Positions 1 through 5,721 of a stretch of DNA of 15,472 nt are shown here, one piece after another. How positions within the stretch are numbered: the first letter of the stretch is position 1; each line of letters opens with the position of its first letter. The position numbers were made by a program, and so were the translations under genes. The notes beneath the pieces are model-generated. The model saw nothing but the letters and a program-made list of their open reading frames with translations, ran no database searches and was not told the origin of the DNA. Origin of the DNA: CAYONP01 sp964405335 (GTDB lineage: Bacteria > Armatimonadota > UBA10988); contig CAYONP010000120.1 of the NCBI GenBank assembly GCA_964405335.1, positions 1 through 15,472 on the forward strand, read 5' to 3'.

Positions 1-320
1 CGGTCGTACCACGACCGCAGGAGACTTGACTCCTTGTGAGAAGTCCCTACCGCACCACTCAACACACCCGTCCCATCGGTCGTGGCGGGCACAGCCCGCC
101 CTGCTGGACCACGGGCCGCTTGGGGCGCGTGCCCGTCGCCGCCACCGGGCGTGCCCGGGGACGACGATCAGGTTCCACCCGCCGCGGTGACCGGCCCAGC
201 CGTCCGACCCCGCATCGCGCCGCTCCACTGCCATTCTGACTCGGGCGGACGGCGGATGGCAAATCGGCGCGGGCCCGCTCGGCCAAGCCGCTCCGCTGCC
301 AACGCCGCCGCGCGCGTGCG
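1..320. other. Noncoding left edge with three small hairpins
   Basis: No convincing gene is seen here; the short ORFs on both strands are Arg/Pro/Ala-rich and look like high-GC noise. Three short perfect inverted repeats are present: 1-17 (CGGTCGT, loop ACC, ACGACCG), 19-34 (AGGAG, loop ACTTGA, CTCCT) and 84-100 (GGCGGGC, loop ACA, GCCCGCC). None is followed by a T-run, so I do not call an intrinsic terminator. The 84-100 stem belongs to the same kind of GC palindrome that fills the other spacers of this window. The stretch lies downstream of the SGNH gene, which ends at 321. Confidence 0.5.
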
Positions 321-1628
321 CTACTCGGGCATGAGCGCCATCAGCGCGTCGGCGAACAGCTTCATGCCGCGCGCGTCGGGGTGGTTGATGGCGTTGAGCA
401 GCAGCGTCGTGTAGGGGATGCCCTGGCGATAGAGCCGGCCCCAGCGCAACGAGGCGTCGGCCAGGGCGACTCCGTGCCGCGCGGCGAACTCGCGCAGCGC
501 CGCGACATAGGGCCGCGGGTCGTCGTCGCAGTCGCGCTCCGACTCGAGGCCCATCCAGTCGGGCCGGACATAGTGCGGGGTGAGAATGACCCACTCGGCG
601 CCGGCGGCGGTGAAGTCGGCCAGGTAGCCGCCGTAGATGGTCTCGACCTGCTCGGCGGTGAAGCCGGCGTCGTTGACGAACTCGCTGACAATCAGGTCGG
701 CCCCGGCGCCGACGACCGTGCCGGCATAGTGGTACTCACTGCCCTCCGGCTCGTTGACGAAGCTCTGCGAGTTGCGCCCGCCCCAGCCGTGGTGGATGAC
801 CTCGATGCTCGCACGCGGAAACCGCTCGGCGAGCCGCTCGGCAAACTGCACCTGCCACCGATTCTCGGCCCCGGCAAAGGTGCCGACGGTGACGCTGTCG
901 CCCCAGGCCAGGATGCGCACCGCCTCGCCCGCGCGCAGCTTGGCCAGCGTCTTGGGGCAACACCGCTCCATCACGCTCGGCTCGGCCCGGGGCGGCTCGG
1001 GATAGGCCGTTTCGGTGATGGCGAACAGATTGGCCGGCCCGAGCGCCGCGAGCCGGGCGGGCAGCCAGAGGTTGGCCAGCGGCCGCTCGCCGGCGGGCAG
1101 CACGGGCGGCTGGGGCACATTGACATGCGGCTCGCCACGGCGGAGGTGGACGGTGCCCTGCGCATCGACCGAGATGGTGTCGAGCCGGCACAGACCGTAC
1201 TCGTAGTCGACCCAGACCGGCGCCTGCTCGGGAATGGTGCTGCCCTCGACCCGGCCGAGGCAGCCCCAGTCGAGCAACACCCCGTAGTCACGCTCGGCGC
1301 GGTAGGCCGGCGCGTCGCCGAGGCCCGACTTGACCCGCAGCGTGTCGGGCACGAGCGCGAACCGGGCGGTGGTCTCCTGGGTGATCACCCCACTCAGCCG
1401 CGCGCCGCGGTTCCACGGCGGCTGCTGCGGGTTGAAGAAGGGCAGCGGATGGTGCTCCTCGTCCCGAACGACCACCCGCTCGGGTGGCTCGACGGCCAGG
1501 GTGACCGGCGCGACGGCCTGTGCGTCGCCGATGCGGCCGGCCGAGACGGCGACTTGCCAGGGCCCGGCAACGGTAACTTCGGGCGGCGGCCCGGCGAGGA
1601 TGGCGAGGGCGAGGATGGCGGTCTCCAT
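321..1628 (-). CDS. SGNH/GDSL-family esterase/lipase-like protein, probably exported
   Basis: This 435-residue protein should be a serine hydrolase of the SGNH/GDSL superfamily, possibly a carbohydrate or acyl esterase; the substrate is unknown. Block I is WGDSVTVG with nucleophile Ser245, the Gly block is GWGGRNS at 281-287, the Asn block is SEFVND with Asn319, and the catalytic His is His416 in NHPDARG. The residue three before that His, normally Asp in the DxxH block, is not Asp here (NAINH). Residues 1-220 form a beta-rich region without a family I recognise. The N-terminus METAILALAILAG is a short hydrophobic segment that could be a signal peptide lacking a basic n-region. I chose the ATG at 1628 because GGAG lies 6 nt upstream (1635-1638) and the frame further upstream runs antisense to the antitoxin gene. 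It is divergent from the toxin-antitoxin pair. Confidence 0.85.
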   Translation of the reverse strand: METAILALAILAGPPPEVTVAGPWQVAVSAGRIGDAQAVAPVTLAVEPPERVVVRDEEHHPLPFFNPQQPPWNRGARLSGVITQETTARFALVPDTLRVKSGLGDAPAYRAERDYGVLLDWGCLGRVEGSTIPEQAPVWVDYEYGLCRLDTISVDAQGTVHLRRGEPHVNVPQPPVLPAGERPLANLWLPARLAALGPANLFAITETAYPEPPRAEPSVMERCCPKTLAKLRAGEAVRILAWGDSVTVGTFAGAENRWQVQFAERLAERFPRASIEVIHHGWGGRNSQSFVNEPEGSEYHYAGTVVGAGADLIVSEFVNDAGFTAEQVETIYGGYLADFTAAGAEWVILTPHYVRPDWMGLESERDCDDDPRPYVAALREFAARHGVALADASLRWGRLYRQGIPYTTLLLNAINHPDARGMKLFADALMALMPE

Positions 1629-1664
1629 GTGCGGCTCCGGCGCGAGGTCCGTTCGCGCTGTGGG

Positions 1665-1693
1665 TTGACTCTCCCTGCGCGCGCGCCGACAAT
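1665..1693 (+). promoter_or_regulatory. Putative sigma70-like promoter of the toxin-antitoxin operon
   Basis: A TTGACT -35 box (1665-1670) and a GACAAT -10 box (1688-1693) are separated by exactly 17 nt, in a region otherwise almost pure GC. Transcription would begin near 1700. That is downstream of the ATG at 1692 but just before the GTG at 1713, so the promoter helps decide the antitoxin start. By analogy with Phd/YefM systems, the antitoxin probably represses this site; no operator palindrome was identified with certainty. Confidence 0.5.
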
Positions 1694-1712
1694 GGTCTGT
1701 ATCGGAAGCACG

Positions 1713-1970
1713 GTGGGACACCCAACCACAACCAGAGCGCAGGATCTCGAGAGCGCCTTCGCCGAAGCGGTGGCGGGCCGCCGGGTGCTCGTTCGGCGTG
1801 GTCCGGATGCGGTCGCGGTGATACCGATCCACGACCTGGAGCAGCTCGAACTGCTTGACGACCAAGAGGATGCCGACCTGCGGGCCGCCTCGGAGGCCGT
1901 CGAGGCCGCCGACCAGGGCCAGCCCAGCGTGTCCTGGTCCGAGGTCAAGCGGCGCGCCGGCTTGACCTGA
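1713..1970 (+). CDS. Type II antitoxin, Phd/YefM-like
   Basis: This small protein (85 residues from GTG 1713; 92 from the alternative ATG 1692) is the likely antitoxin that neutralises the RelE/ParE-type toxin encoded 2 nt downstream. The N-terminal half has the Phd/YefM pattern: a helix (DLESAFAEAVAGRR), then RVLVRRGPDAVAVIPIHDLE, the beta-strand/helix DNA-binding part. The acidic C-terminal half (LLDDQEDADLRAASEAVEA) is the expected flexible toxin-binding tail. I favour GTG 1713 because the putative promoter at 1665-1693 would start transcription near 1700, and GGAAG (1704-1708) lies 4 nt upstream of this GTG. Family assignment rests on pattern and on the neighbour; the start is uncertain. 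Confidence 0.75.
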   Translation: MGHPTTTRAQDLESAFAEAVAGRRVLVRRGPDAVAVIPIHDLEQLELLDDQEDADLRAASEAVEAADQGQPSVSWSEVKRRAGLT

Positions 1971-1972
1971 CC

Positions 1973-2254
1973 GTGCCCGAGCCGGAACCGTACCTGGTCG
2001 AGTTTAGGCCCAGCGCGCAACGTCAGTTCGACGACCTGCCGGAGGACGCTCAGGCCAGGCTTCAAGCCAGCATCGATTCGCTCGCCACCAATCCACGCCC
2101 GGCGCCACCCCTCGGTGCCAAGCTGCAGGGCGGCCCGCCACTCTACCGTCTGAAGCTCCCGCCCTACCGTGTGGTCTACCGGATTGACTCCCGCCGCCGG
2201 GTGGTGACGATCACCTGGGTCGGGCTCCGTCGCGACGCCTATCGCGCGCGCTGA
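1973..2254 (+). CDS. Type II toxin, RelE/ParE family
   Basis: This 93-residue protein has the usual size and order of a RelE/ParE toxin. A first helix pair (FRPSAQRQFDDLPEDAQARLQASIDSL would span 11-37) is followed by NPRP (40-43), the KL turn at 50-51, YRLKLPPYRVVYRID (58-72) forming the central strands, and the terminal GLRRDAYR (84-91). Members either cleave mRNA on the ribosome (RelE) or poison gyrase (ParE); the sequence does not clearly separate these. The gene starts with GTG two bases after the antitoxin stop, so the pair is co-transcribed and probably translationally coupled. The C-terminal Arg/Tyr residues are retained and nothing suggests inactivation. Confidence 0.88.
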   Translation: MPEPEPYLVEFRPSAQRQFDDLPEDAQARLQASIDSLATNPRPAPPLGAKLQGGPPLYRLKLPPYRVVYRIDSRRRVVTITWVGLRRDAYRAR

Positions 2255-2274
2255 GCCGGGTCCACGAGCAGGCT

Positions 2275-2664
2275 GACCGTCCCGGGCGGCCGCTAGCGGT
2301 AGGGCGCGCCGTGCGCGCCGCTGCCGACCCGCGCGCAGTAGCGCGCTTTACCATAGCTGCAGCCGGCGTCGACCGAGACGGTCGACCTACGCGACCATGG
2401 CTGACGGTAGGGCGCGCCGTGCGCGCCGCCGCTAACCCGCGCGCAGTAGCGCGCCCTACCATAGCTGCAGCCGGCGTCGACCGAGACGGTCGACCTACGC
2501 GACCATGGCTGACGGTAGGGCGCGCCGTGCGCGCCGCCGCTAACCCGCGCGCAGTAGCGCGCCCTACCATAGCTGCAGCCGGCGTCGACCGAGACGGTCG
2601 ACCTACGCGACGGTTCCTTCGCCCGGATGCGCCGAGTAGTCCGACCGTCCCGGTCGGCCGCTAG
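2275..2664. repeat. Repeat block bounded by 22-bp near-identical direct repeats
   Basis: The 22-bp sequence at 2275-2296 (from GACCGTCCCGG through GCCGCTAG) recurs in the same orientation at 2643-2664 with one substitution (G to T at its 12th base). The two copies enclose the whole 108-bp tandem array. The right copy covers the malQ stop codon (2661-2663) and includes part of a perfect 7-bp hairpin, 2641-2657 (CCGACCG, loop TCC, CGGTCGG). The left copy begins 20 nt after the toxin stop. The arrangement could be a duplication bounding an inserted or expanded repeat unit, or two stand-alone copies of a dispersed repeat. Confidence 0.7.
2298..2611. repeat. Three tandem 108-bp units made of nested palindromes
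   Basis: Units start at 2298, 2406 and 2514; the last is cut at about 98 bp. Units 2 and 3 are identical where they overlap, and unit 1 differs from unit 2 at five positions by my reading. Each unit holds an outer inverted repeat (GGTAGGGCGCG ... CGCGCCCTACC), an inner one (GGCGCGC, loop CGT, GCGCGCC), and a separate perfect hairpin GTCGACCG-AGA-CGGTCGAC (2368-2386, 2476-2494, 2584-2602). The two changes in the right outer arm of unit 1 turn G-C pairs into possible G-U pairs, so folding as RNA could be kept. The period is a multiple of 3, which leaves spurious 36-residue repeat ORFs open on both strands. Confidence 0.95.
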
Positions 2665-4193
2665 AACTCATCCTCGGCCGTATCGTCCGCCGGCAGGCCG
2701 TTGCGCTGGTACAGCTCGGTCAACGCCAGCAGCCGCTCGCCGGGCGCGGCCAGGTCGCTCAGGTCGCGCAGCCGCCAGCACCAGTTGCCCGCCGGCCGGC
2801 CGGGGAAGTTCATCCGCGCCTCGCTGCCCAGGCCGAGCAGGTCCTGCGCAGGCACGACACACAGGTCGGCCACGCTGCTCAGCGCCAGGCGGGTCAGGGC
2901 CCAGTGGATCTCGTCCGGCTCGCCGCCCAGGTAGTCCATCACGCGGCTGCGCTCGGGCTCCGGGCAGGTCGACCACCAGCCAACCGTCGTGTCGTTGTCG
3001 TGCGTGGCGGTGTAGACCGCGGTGTTCGGCTCGTAACGGTGCGGCTGGAACACGCCGCTGGCGCCGTCGACCCAGGCGAACTGCAGGATGCGCATGCCGG
3101 GCAGGGCGAACTCCTCGCGCAGGCGGTGTACGCCGCGGGTGATCAGCCCCAGGTCCTCGGCGATGATCGGCACCTCGCCAAGCTGCTCGAACAGCTTGCG
3201 GAACAGCGCCGCGCCGGGCGCCGGCGCCCAGGTACCGCCGATGGCCGTGGCCTCGCCCGCCGGCACGCGCCAGTAGGCGTGGAAGCCGCGGAAGTGGTCG
3301 AGCCGCACCGCGTCGACCAGCTCGAGCGTCGCGGCGAAGCGATCGATCCACCAGCCGAACCCGTCGGCCTGCAGGCGGTCCCAGTCATAGAGCGGATTGC
3401 CCCACAACTGGCCGGTCGCGGAGAAGTAGTCGGGCGGCACGCCGGCGACGGCCAGGCAGGCGCCGCCGGTTTCCATCTCGAACAGCTCGCGTCGGGCCCA
3501 GGCGTCGGCGCTGTCGTAGGCGACAAAGATCGGGATGTCGCCGATCACCGTGATGTCGCTGCGCCGGGCATACTCCTTGAGCCGCCGCCACTGCTCGCGG
3601 AACAGGAACTGGACGAAGGTGTGATACTCGATCCGCTCGCCCAGCTCGCGCCGCGCCGCTTCGAGCGCGGCCGGCTCGCGGCGCACCAGCGACTCGTCCC
3701 AGGCGCTCCAGACGGCGCCGTCGTGGTGCTCCTTCAGCGCCGCGTAGAGCACGTAGTCGGCCAGCCAGCTCTGCTGCGGCAGGTCGGCGACAAACGACTC
3801 GAGCCCGGCCCGCAACTGCGTCGCCAGGCCACGGCGGTAGTTGACGAAAGCGCGCTCGAGCAGCTCGCGCCGGAAGTCGATCACCGGGCCGTAGTCGACC
3901 CGCTCGCGCGGGAATTCCGGCGGCGCGGCCAGGTCCTCATCGCGCAGCAGGCCCTGGTCGCGCAGCAACTCGAGGGAGATCAGCAGCGGATTGCCGGCGA
4001 ACGCCGAGTGGCACTGGTAGGGCGAGTCGCCGTAGCCGGTCGGCCCGAGCGGAAAGACCTGCCAGTAGCGCTGCCCCGCCTCGGCCAGGAGATCGAGGAA
4101 CTGGTAAGCCGCCGGCCCCAAATCGCCGATGCCGAACGGGCCGGGCAGGCTGGTCGGGTGCAGCAGCACGCCGGATCCACGGGCAAAGGGCAT
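2661..4193 (-). CDS. malQ: 4-alpha-glucanotransferase (amylomaltase, GH77)
   Basis: The enzyme (510 residues, usual size for bacterial amylomaltase) transfers alpha-1,4-glucan segments between maltodextrins and releases glucose; it acts in the cytoplasm in glycogen/maltodextrin use. The N-terminus RGSGVLLHPTSLPGPFGIGDLG is diagnostic, as is WQVFPLGPTGYGDSPYQ (45-60). All three catalytic acids are present: nucleophile Asp299 in VRLDHFRGF, acid/base Glu346 in IIAEDLG, and Asp399 in THDNDTT, matching D293, E340 and D395 of the Thermus enzyme. I chose ATG 4193 because GGAG lies 7 nt upstream and the conserved N-terminus begins just after it; the longer upstream frame is Arg-rich noise overlapping the neighbour. 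It lies 89 bp downstream of the phosphatase-family gene in the same direction. Its stop codon sits inside the repeat at 2643-2664. Confidence 0.97.
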   Translation of the reverse strand: MPFARGSGVLLHPTSLPGPFGIGDLGPAAYQFLDLLAEAGQRYWQVFPLGPTGYGDSPYQCHSAFAGNPLLISLELLRDQGLLRDEDLAAPPEFPRERVDYGPVIDFRRELLERAFVNYRRGLATQLRAGLESFVADLPQQSWLADYVLYAALKEHHDGAVWSAWDESLVRREPAALEAARRELGERIEYHTFVQFLFREQWRRLKEYARRSDITVIGDIPIFVAYDSADAWARRELFEMETGGACLAVAGVPPDYFSATGQLWGNPLYDWDRLQADGFGWWIDRFAATLELVDAVRLDHFRGFHAYWRVPAGEATAIGGTWAPAPGAALFRKLFEQLGEVPIIAEDLGLITRGVHRLREEFALPGMRILQFAWVDGASGVFQPHRYEPNTAVYTATHDNDTTVGWWSTCPEPERSRVMDYLGGEPDEIHWALTRLALSSVADLCVVPAQDLLGLGSEARMNFPGRPAGNWCWRLRDLSDLAAPGERLLALTELYQRNGLPADDTAEDEF

Positions 4194-4282
4194 CGGACGG
4201 CTCCGCCAGGCAGTTCGGCCGCGCGCAGTACCCTCCTCTCGCCGCGGCCGGGGCGTCGGTCGGCGGTTTCGGCGACACCGCC

Positions 4283-5059
4283 CTACCCGAACTCGAGGTC
4301 GGCCAGCACCGGGAAGTGATCGCTCGGCCACTGGCCCTGGTACCGATCGGCGTCGATCCAGGCCCGGCGCACGGTCACCGCGCCGCGGGTCAGGATCCAG
4401 TCGATCCGCGGCTTGGCCGGGTCGGGCTCGTCCCAACCGTGGTAGCTGCCCAGCTCGTCGCCGCGCTCGGCCGCCGCAGTCCAGGTGTCGGCAAAGCGCC
4501 CCTCGCCGACCAGCGCCTGGTATGCCTCGGACTCGACCGGCCGGGCGTTGAAGTCGCCGGTTAGCACGACCGGGATGTCCGGGTTGAGCTCGTCGAGCAG
4601 GGCGACGATCTGCTCGGCCCCGCGCTGCCGAGCGAGCGTGCTCTCATGGTCAAGGTGGGTGTTGATCACAAACACGCTGCGGTAGGTCTGCACCTCGCGC
4701 AGCAGCGCCCAGGTGACCATGCGCACGTTCTTGTTGCCCCAGGTCGCCGAGCCGACGAGGCTGGGCGTATCGCTCAGCCAGACATGGTCGAAGGCCATCG
4801 GCTCGAACCGCTCTCGGCGGTAGTAGACGGCCATGTGCTCGCTCTTGCTGCCCCCCTCGCGGCCGAGGCCGAGCCAGTGGTAGCCGGTGTCCTCGGCCAC
4901 GCCGCGGACCATGTGATAGAACCCCTCCTGGGTGCCGATGAGATCGGGCCGCCAGCGGGCGATCACCTGGGCGACCAACGGCCGGCGCGTGTTCCAGTCA
5001 TGCGGCGGCTCATCCGACGGCGTGCGCAGGTTGTAGCTCATCACTCGCAACGAGAACAT
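4283..5059 (-). CDS. Endonuclease/exonuclease/phosphatase (EEP) family hydrolase
   Basis: This 258-residue protein is a single EEP domain, a metal-dependent phosphoesterase fold shared by AP endonucleases, inositol phosphatases and sphingomyelinases. The signature residues are all visible: Asn10 in MSYNLR, Glu45 in GTQE, His135 in NTHLDHES, Asp169 and Asn171 in LTGDFNARP, Asp220 in RIDWIL, and Asp247-His248 in PSDHFPV. There is no signal peptide, so it is probably cytoplasmic. It is closest in pattern to the small stand-alone hydrolases of unknown substrate, not to exonuclease III. ATG 5059 has GGAG 5 nt upstream (5065-5068). It may be co-transcribed with malQ, but the functions do not obviously connect. 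Confidence 0.92.
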   Translation of the reverse strand: MFSLRVMSYNLRTPSDEPPHDWNTRRPLVAQVIARWRPDLIGTQEGFYHMVRGVAEDTGYHWLGLGREGGSKSEHMAVYYRRERFEPMAFDHVWLSDTPSLVGSATWGNKNVRMVTWALLREVQTYRSVFVINTHLDHESTLARQRGAEQIVALLDELNPDIPVVLTGDFNARPVESEAYQALVGEGRFADTWTAAAERGDELGSYHGWDEPDPAKPRIDWILTRGAVTVRRAWIDADRYQGQWPSDHFPVLADLEFG

Positions 5060-5141
5060 GACCGCTCCGGCGGGCGATGATGCGGTCCGCGGCGGAGGAT
5101 GTCAAGGTGGCGCGGACCGGTTGGCCGCCTTAACGGGCGCC

Positions 5142-5186
5142 GACCGGGACGGTCGGCCTACGCGTAGTAGGTCGACCGTCCCGGTC
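5142..5186. repeat. Inverted pair of GACCG...CGGTC hairpin repeats
   Basis: Two 19-bp arms, 5142-5160 and 5168-5186, are inverted copies with one mismatch around a 7-bp centre (CGCGTAG). Each arm carries the dyad GACCGGGACGGTC, the same family as the hairpin inside each 108-bp unit near 2.4-2.6 kb and at 2641-2657. It sits about 80 bp upstream of the phosphatase-family gene start. It may act at DNA or RNA level; there is no T-run to suggest a terminator. Confidence 0.8.
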
Positions 5187-5200
5187 GACAAGGCACGTGT

Positions 5201-5601
5201 CGGCGGGCGGGGACGCCCGCGCTCCGGGGCCCACGCGGCTGGCATGACGTAGCGCGCTCTCGCCGAAAGCGCTGCCTGCAAACCCCCACCCCCAGCCCCT
5301 CCCCCGCGCGGCGCGTGAGAGGGGAGTGTTGTCGTACGCGGCCGCTTCGGCCCTGACTCCCCTCTCCCTGGCGCCGCGCCAGGGGGAGGGGCTGGGGGTG
5401 GGGGCCGGGCAGCGACGGCCATCGGCGGGCGGGGACGCCCGCGCTCCGGAGCCCGCTCCGCCGGCGTCCGGGTAGGAGCGGCCCCCCGTGGCCGCCCGGC
5501 GAACCGGACTCCGGCACGGGCAGGCACGGGCATCTGCCCCTACACGCGTCGGATGTCGTCGACGACTTGGACGACGGCGGGCGGGGACGCCCGCGCTCCG
5601 G
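5201..5601 (+). repeat. Three dispersed copies of a 27-bp GC palindromic repeat
   Basis: A 27-bp sequence beginning CGGCGGGCGGGGACGCCCGC and ending in GCTCCGG occurs at 5201-5227, 5423-5449 and 5575-5601, all in the same orientation, with no difference I can see. Within it GCGGG and CCCGC arms form a short hairpin. Flanking bases (a G or A, then GCC) are also shared. The copies interleave with the other palindromes of this spacer, which suggests a family that has spread or duplicated locally. Confidence 0.85.
5283..5404. repeat. 122-bp palindromic element with perfect 23-bp terminal arms
   Basis: The terminal arms at 5283-5305 (starting CCCCCACCCCCAGCCCC) and 5382-5404 are perfect inverted copies. 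A second nested pair, 5317-5327 (GAGAGGGGAGT) and 5356-5366 (ACTCCCCTCTC), lies inside, and GCGCGGCGCG and GGCGCCGCGCC add further symmetry. There is no coding capacity. It looks like a MITE- or REP-type element that would fold into a long hairpin; no target-site duplication is obvious. Confidence 0.85.
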
Positions 5602-5721
5602 GGCCATGCCGCCCTGCGCCTGCACTGCCGGACCACCGGCGCCACGCCGCCCATGGCCGGCAAGCCGCGCGACAGGGAAGGCTGGCCGCGCCGCGCGGCG
5701 AAGCCTGTGTCGGGGACGCTG

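Larger units (their letters stand above)
5060..5721. other. 662-bp intergenic mosaic of palindromic repeats
   Basis: This spacer separates divergent genes (phosphatase-family on the left, sulfatase on the right), so promoters for both should lie here, though none is clear by eye. It holds no convincing gene; frames open on both strands are Pro/Arg/Gly-rich. Besides the repeats listed separately, small hairpins occur at 5478-5495 (GCGGCC ... GGCCGC) and 5518-5539 (GGGCAG ... CTGCCC). A 16-bp string, CCGCCGGCGTCCGGGT, occurs at 5458-5473 and again at 11921-11936 in another spacer. Confidence 0.7.

Noticed and set aside
381..1712. Long plus-strand frame running into the antitoxin
   Set aside because: The part before the antitoxin is antisense to the SGNH gene; only the last 85-92 codons resemble a protein family.
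2298..2611. CRISPR array
   Set aside because: The units are contiguous 108-bp repeats without unique spacers, and no cas gene is present.
2641..2657. Intrinsic terminator for malQ
   Set aside because: The 7-bp hairpin lies just after the stop, but no T-run follows on the minus strand, and the same hairpin family occurs away from gene ends.
2211..2664. Repeat-protein genes on either strand of the 108-bp array
   Set aside because: Both frames are open only because the period is divisible by three; they have no start signals and are Ala/Arg-rich.
4194..4436. N-terminal extension of malQ by 81 codons
   Set aside because: Arg/Pro-rich, overlaps the upstream phosphatase-family gene, and the conserved MalQ N-terminus with a Shine-Dalgarno starts at 4193.
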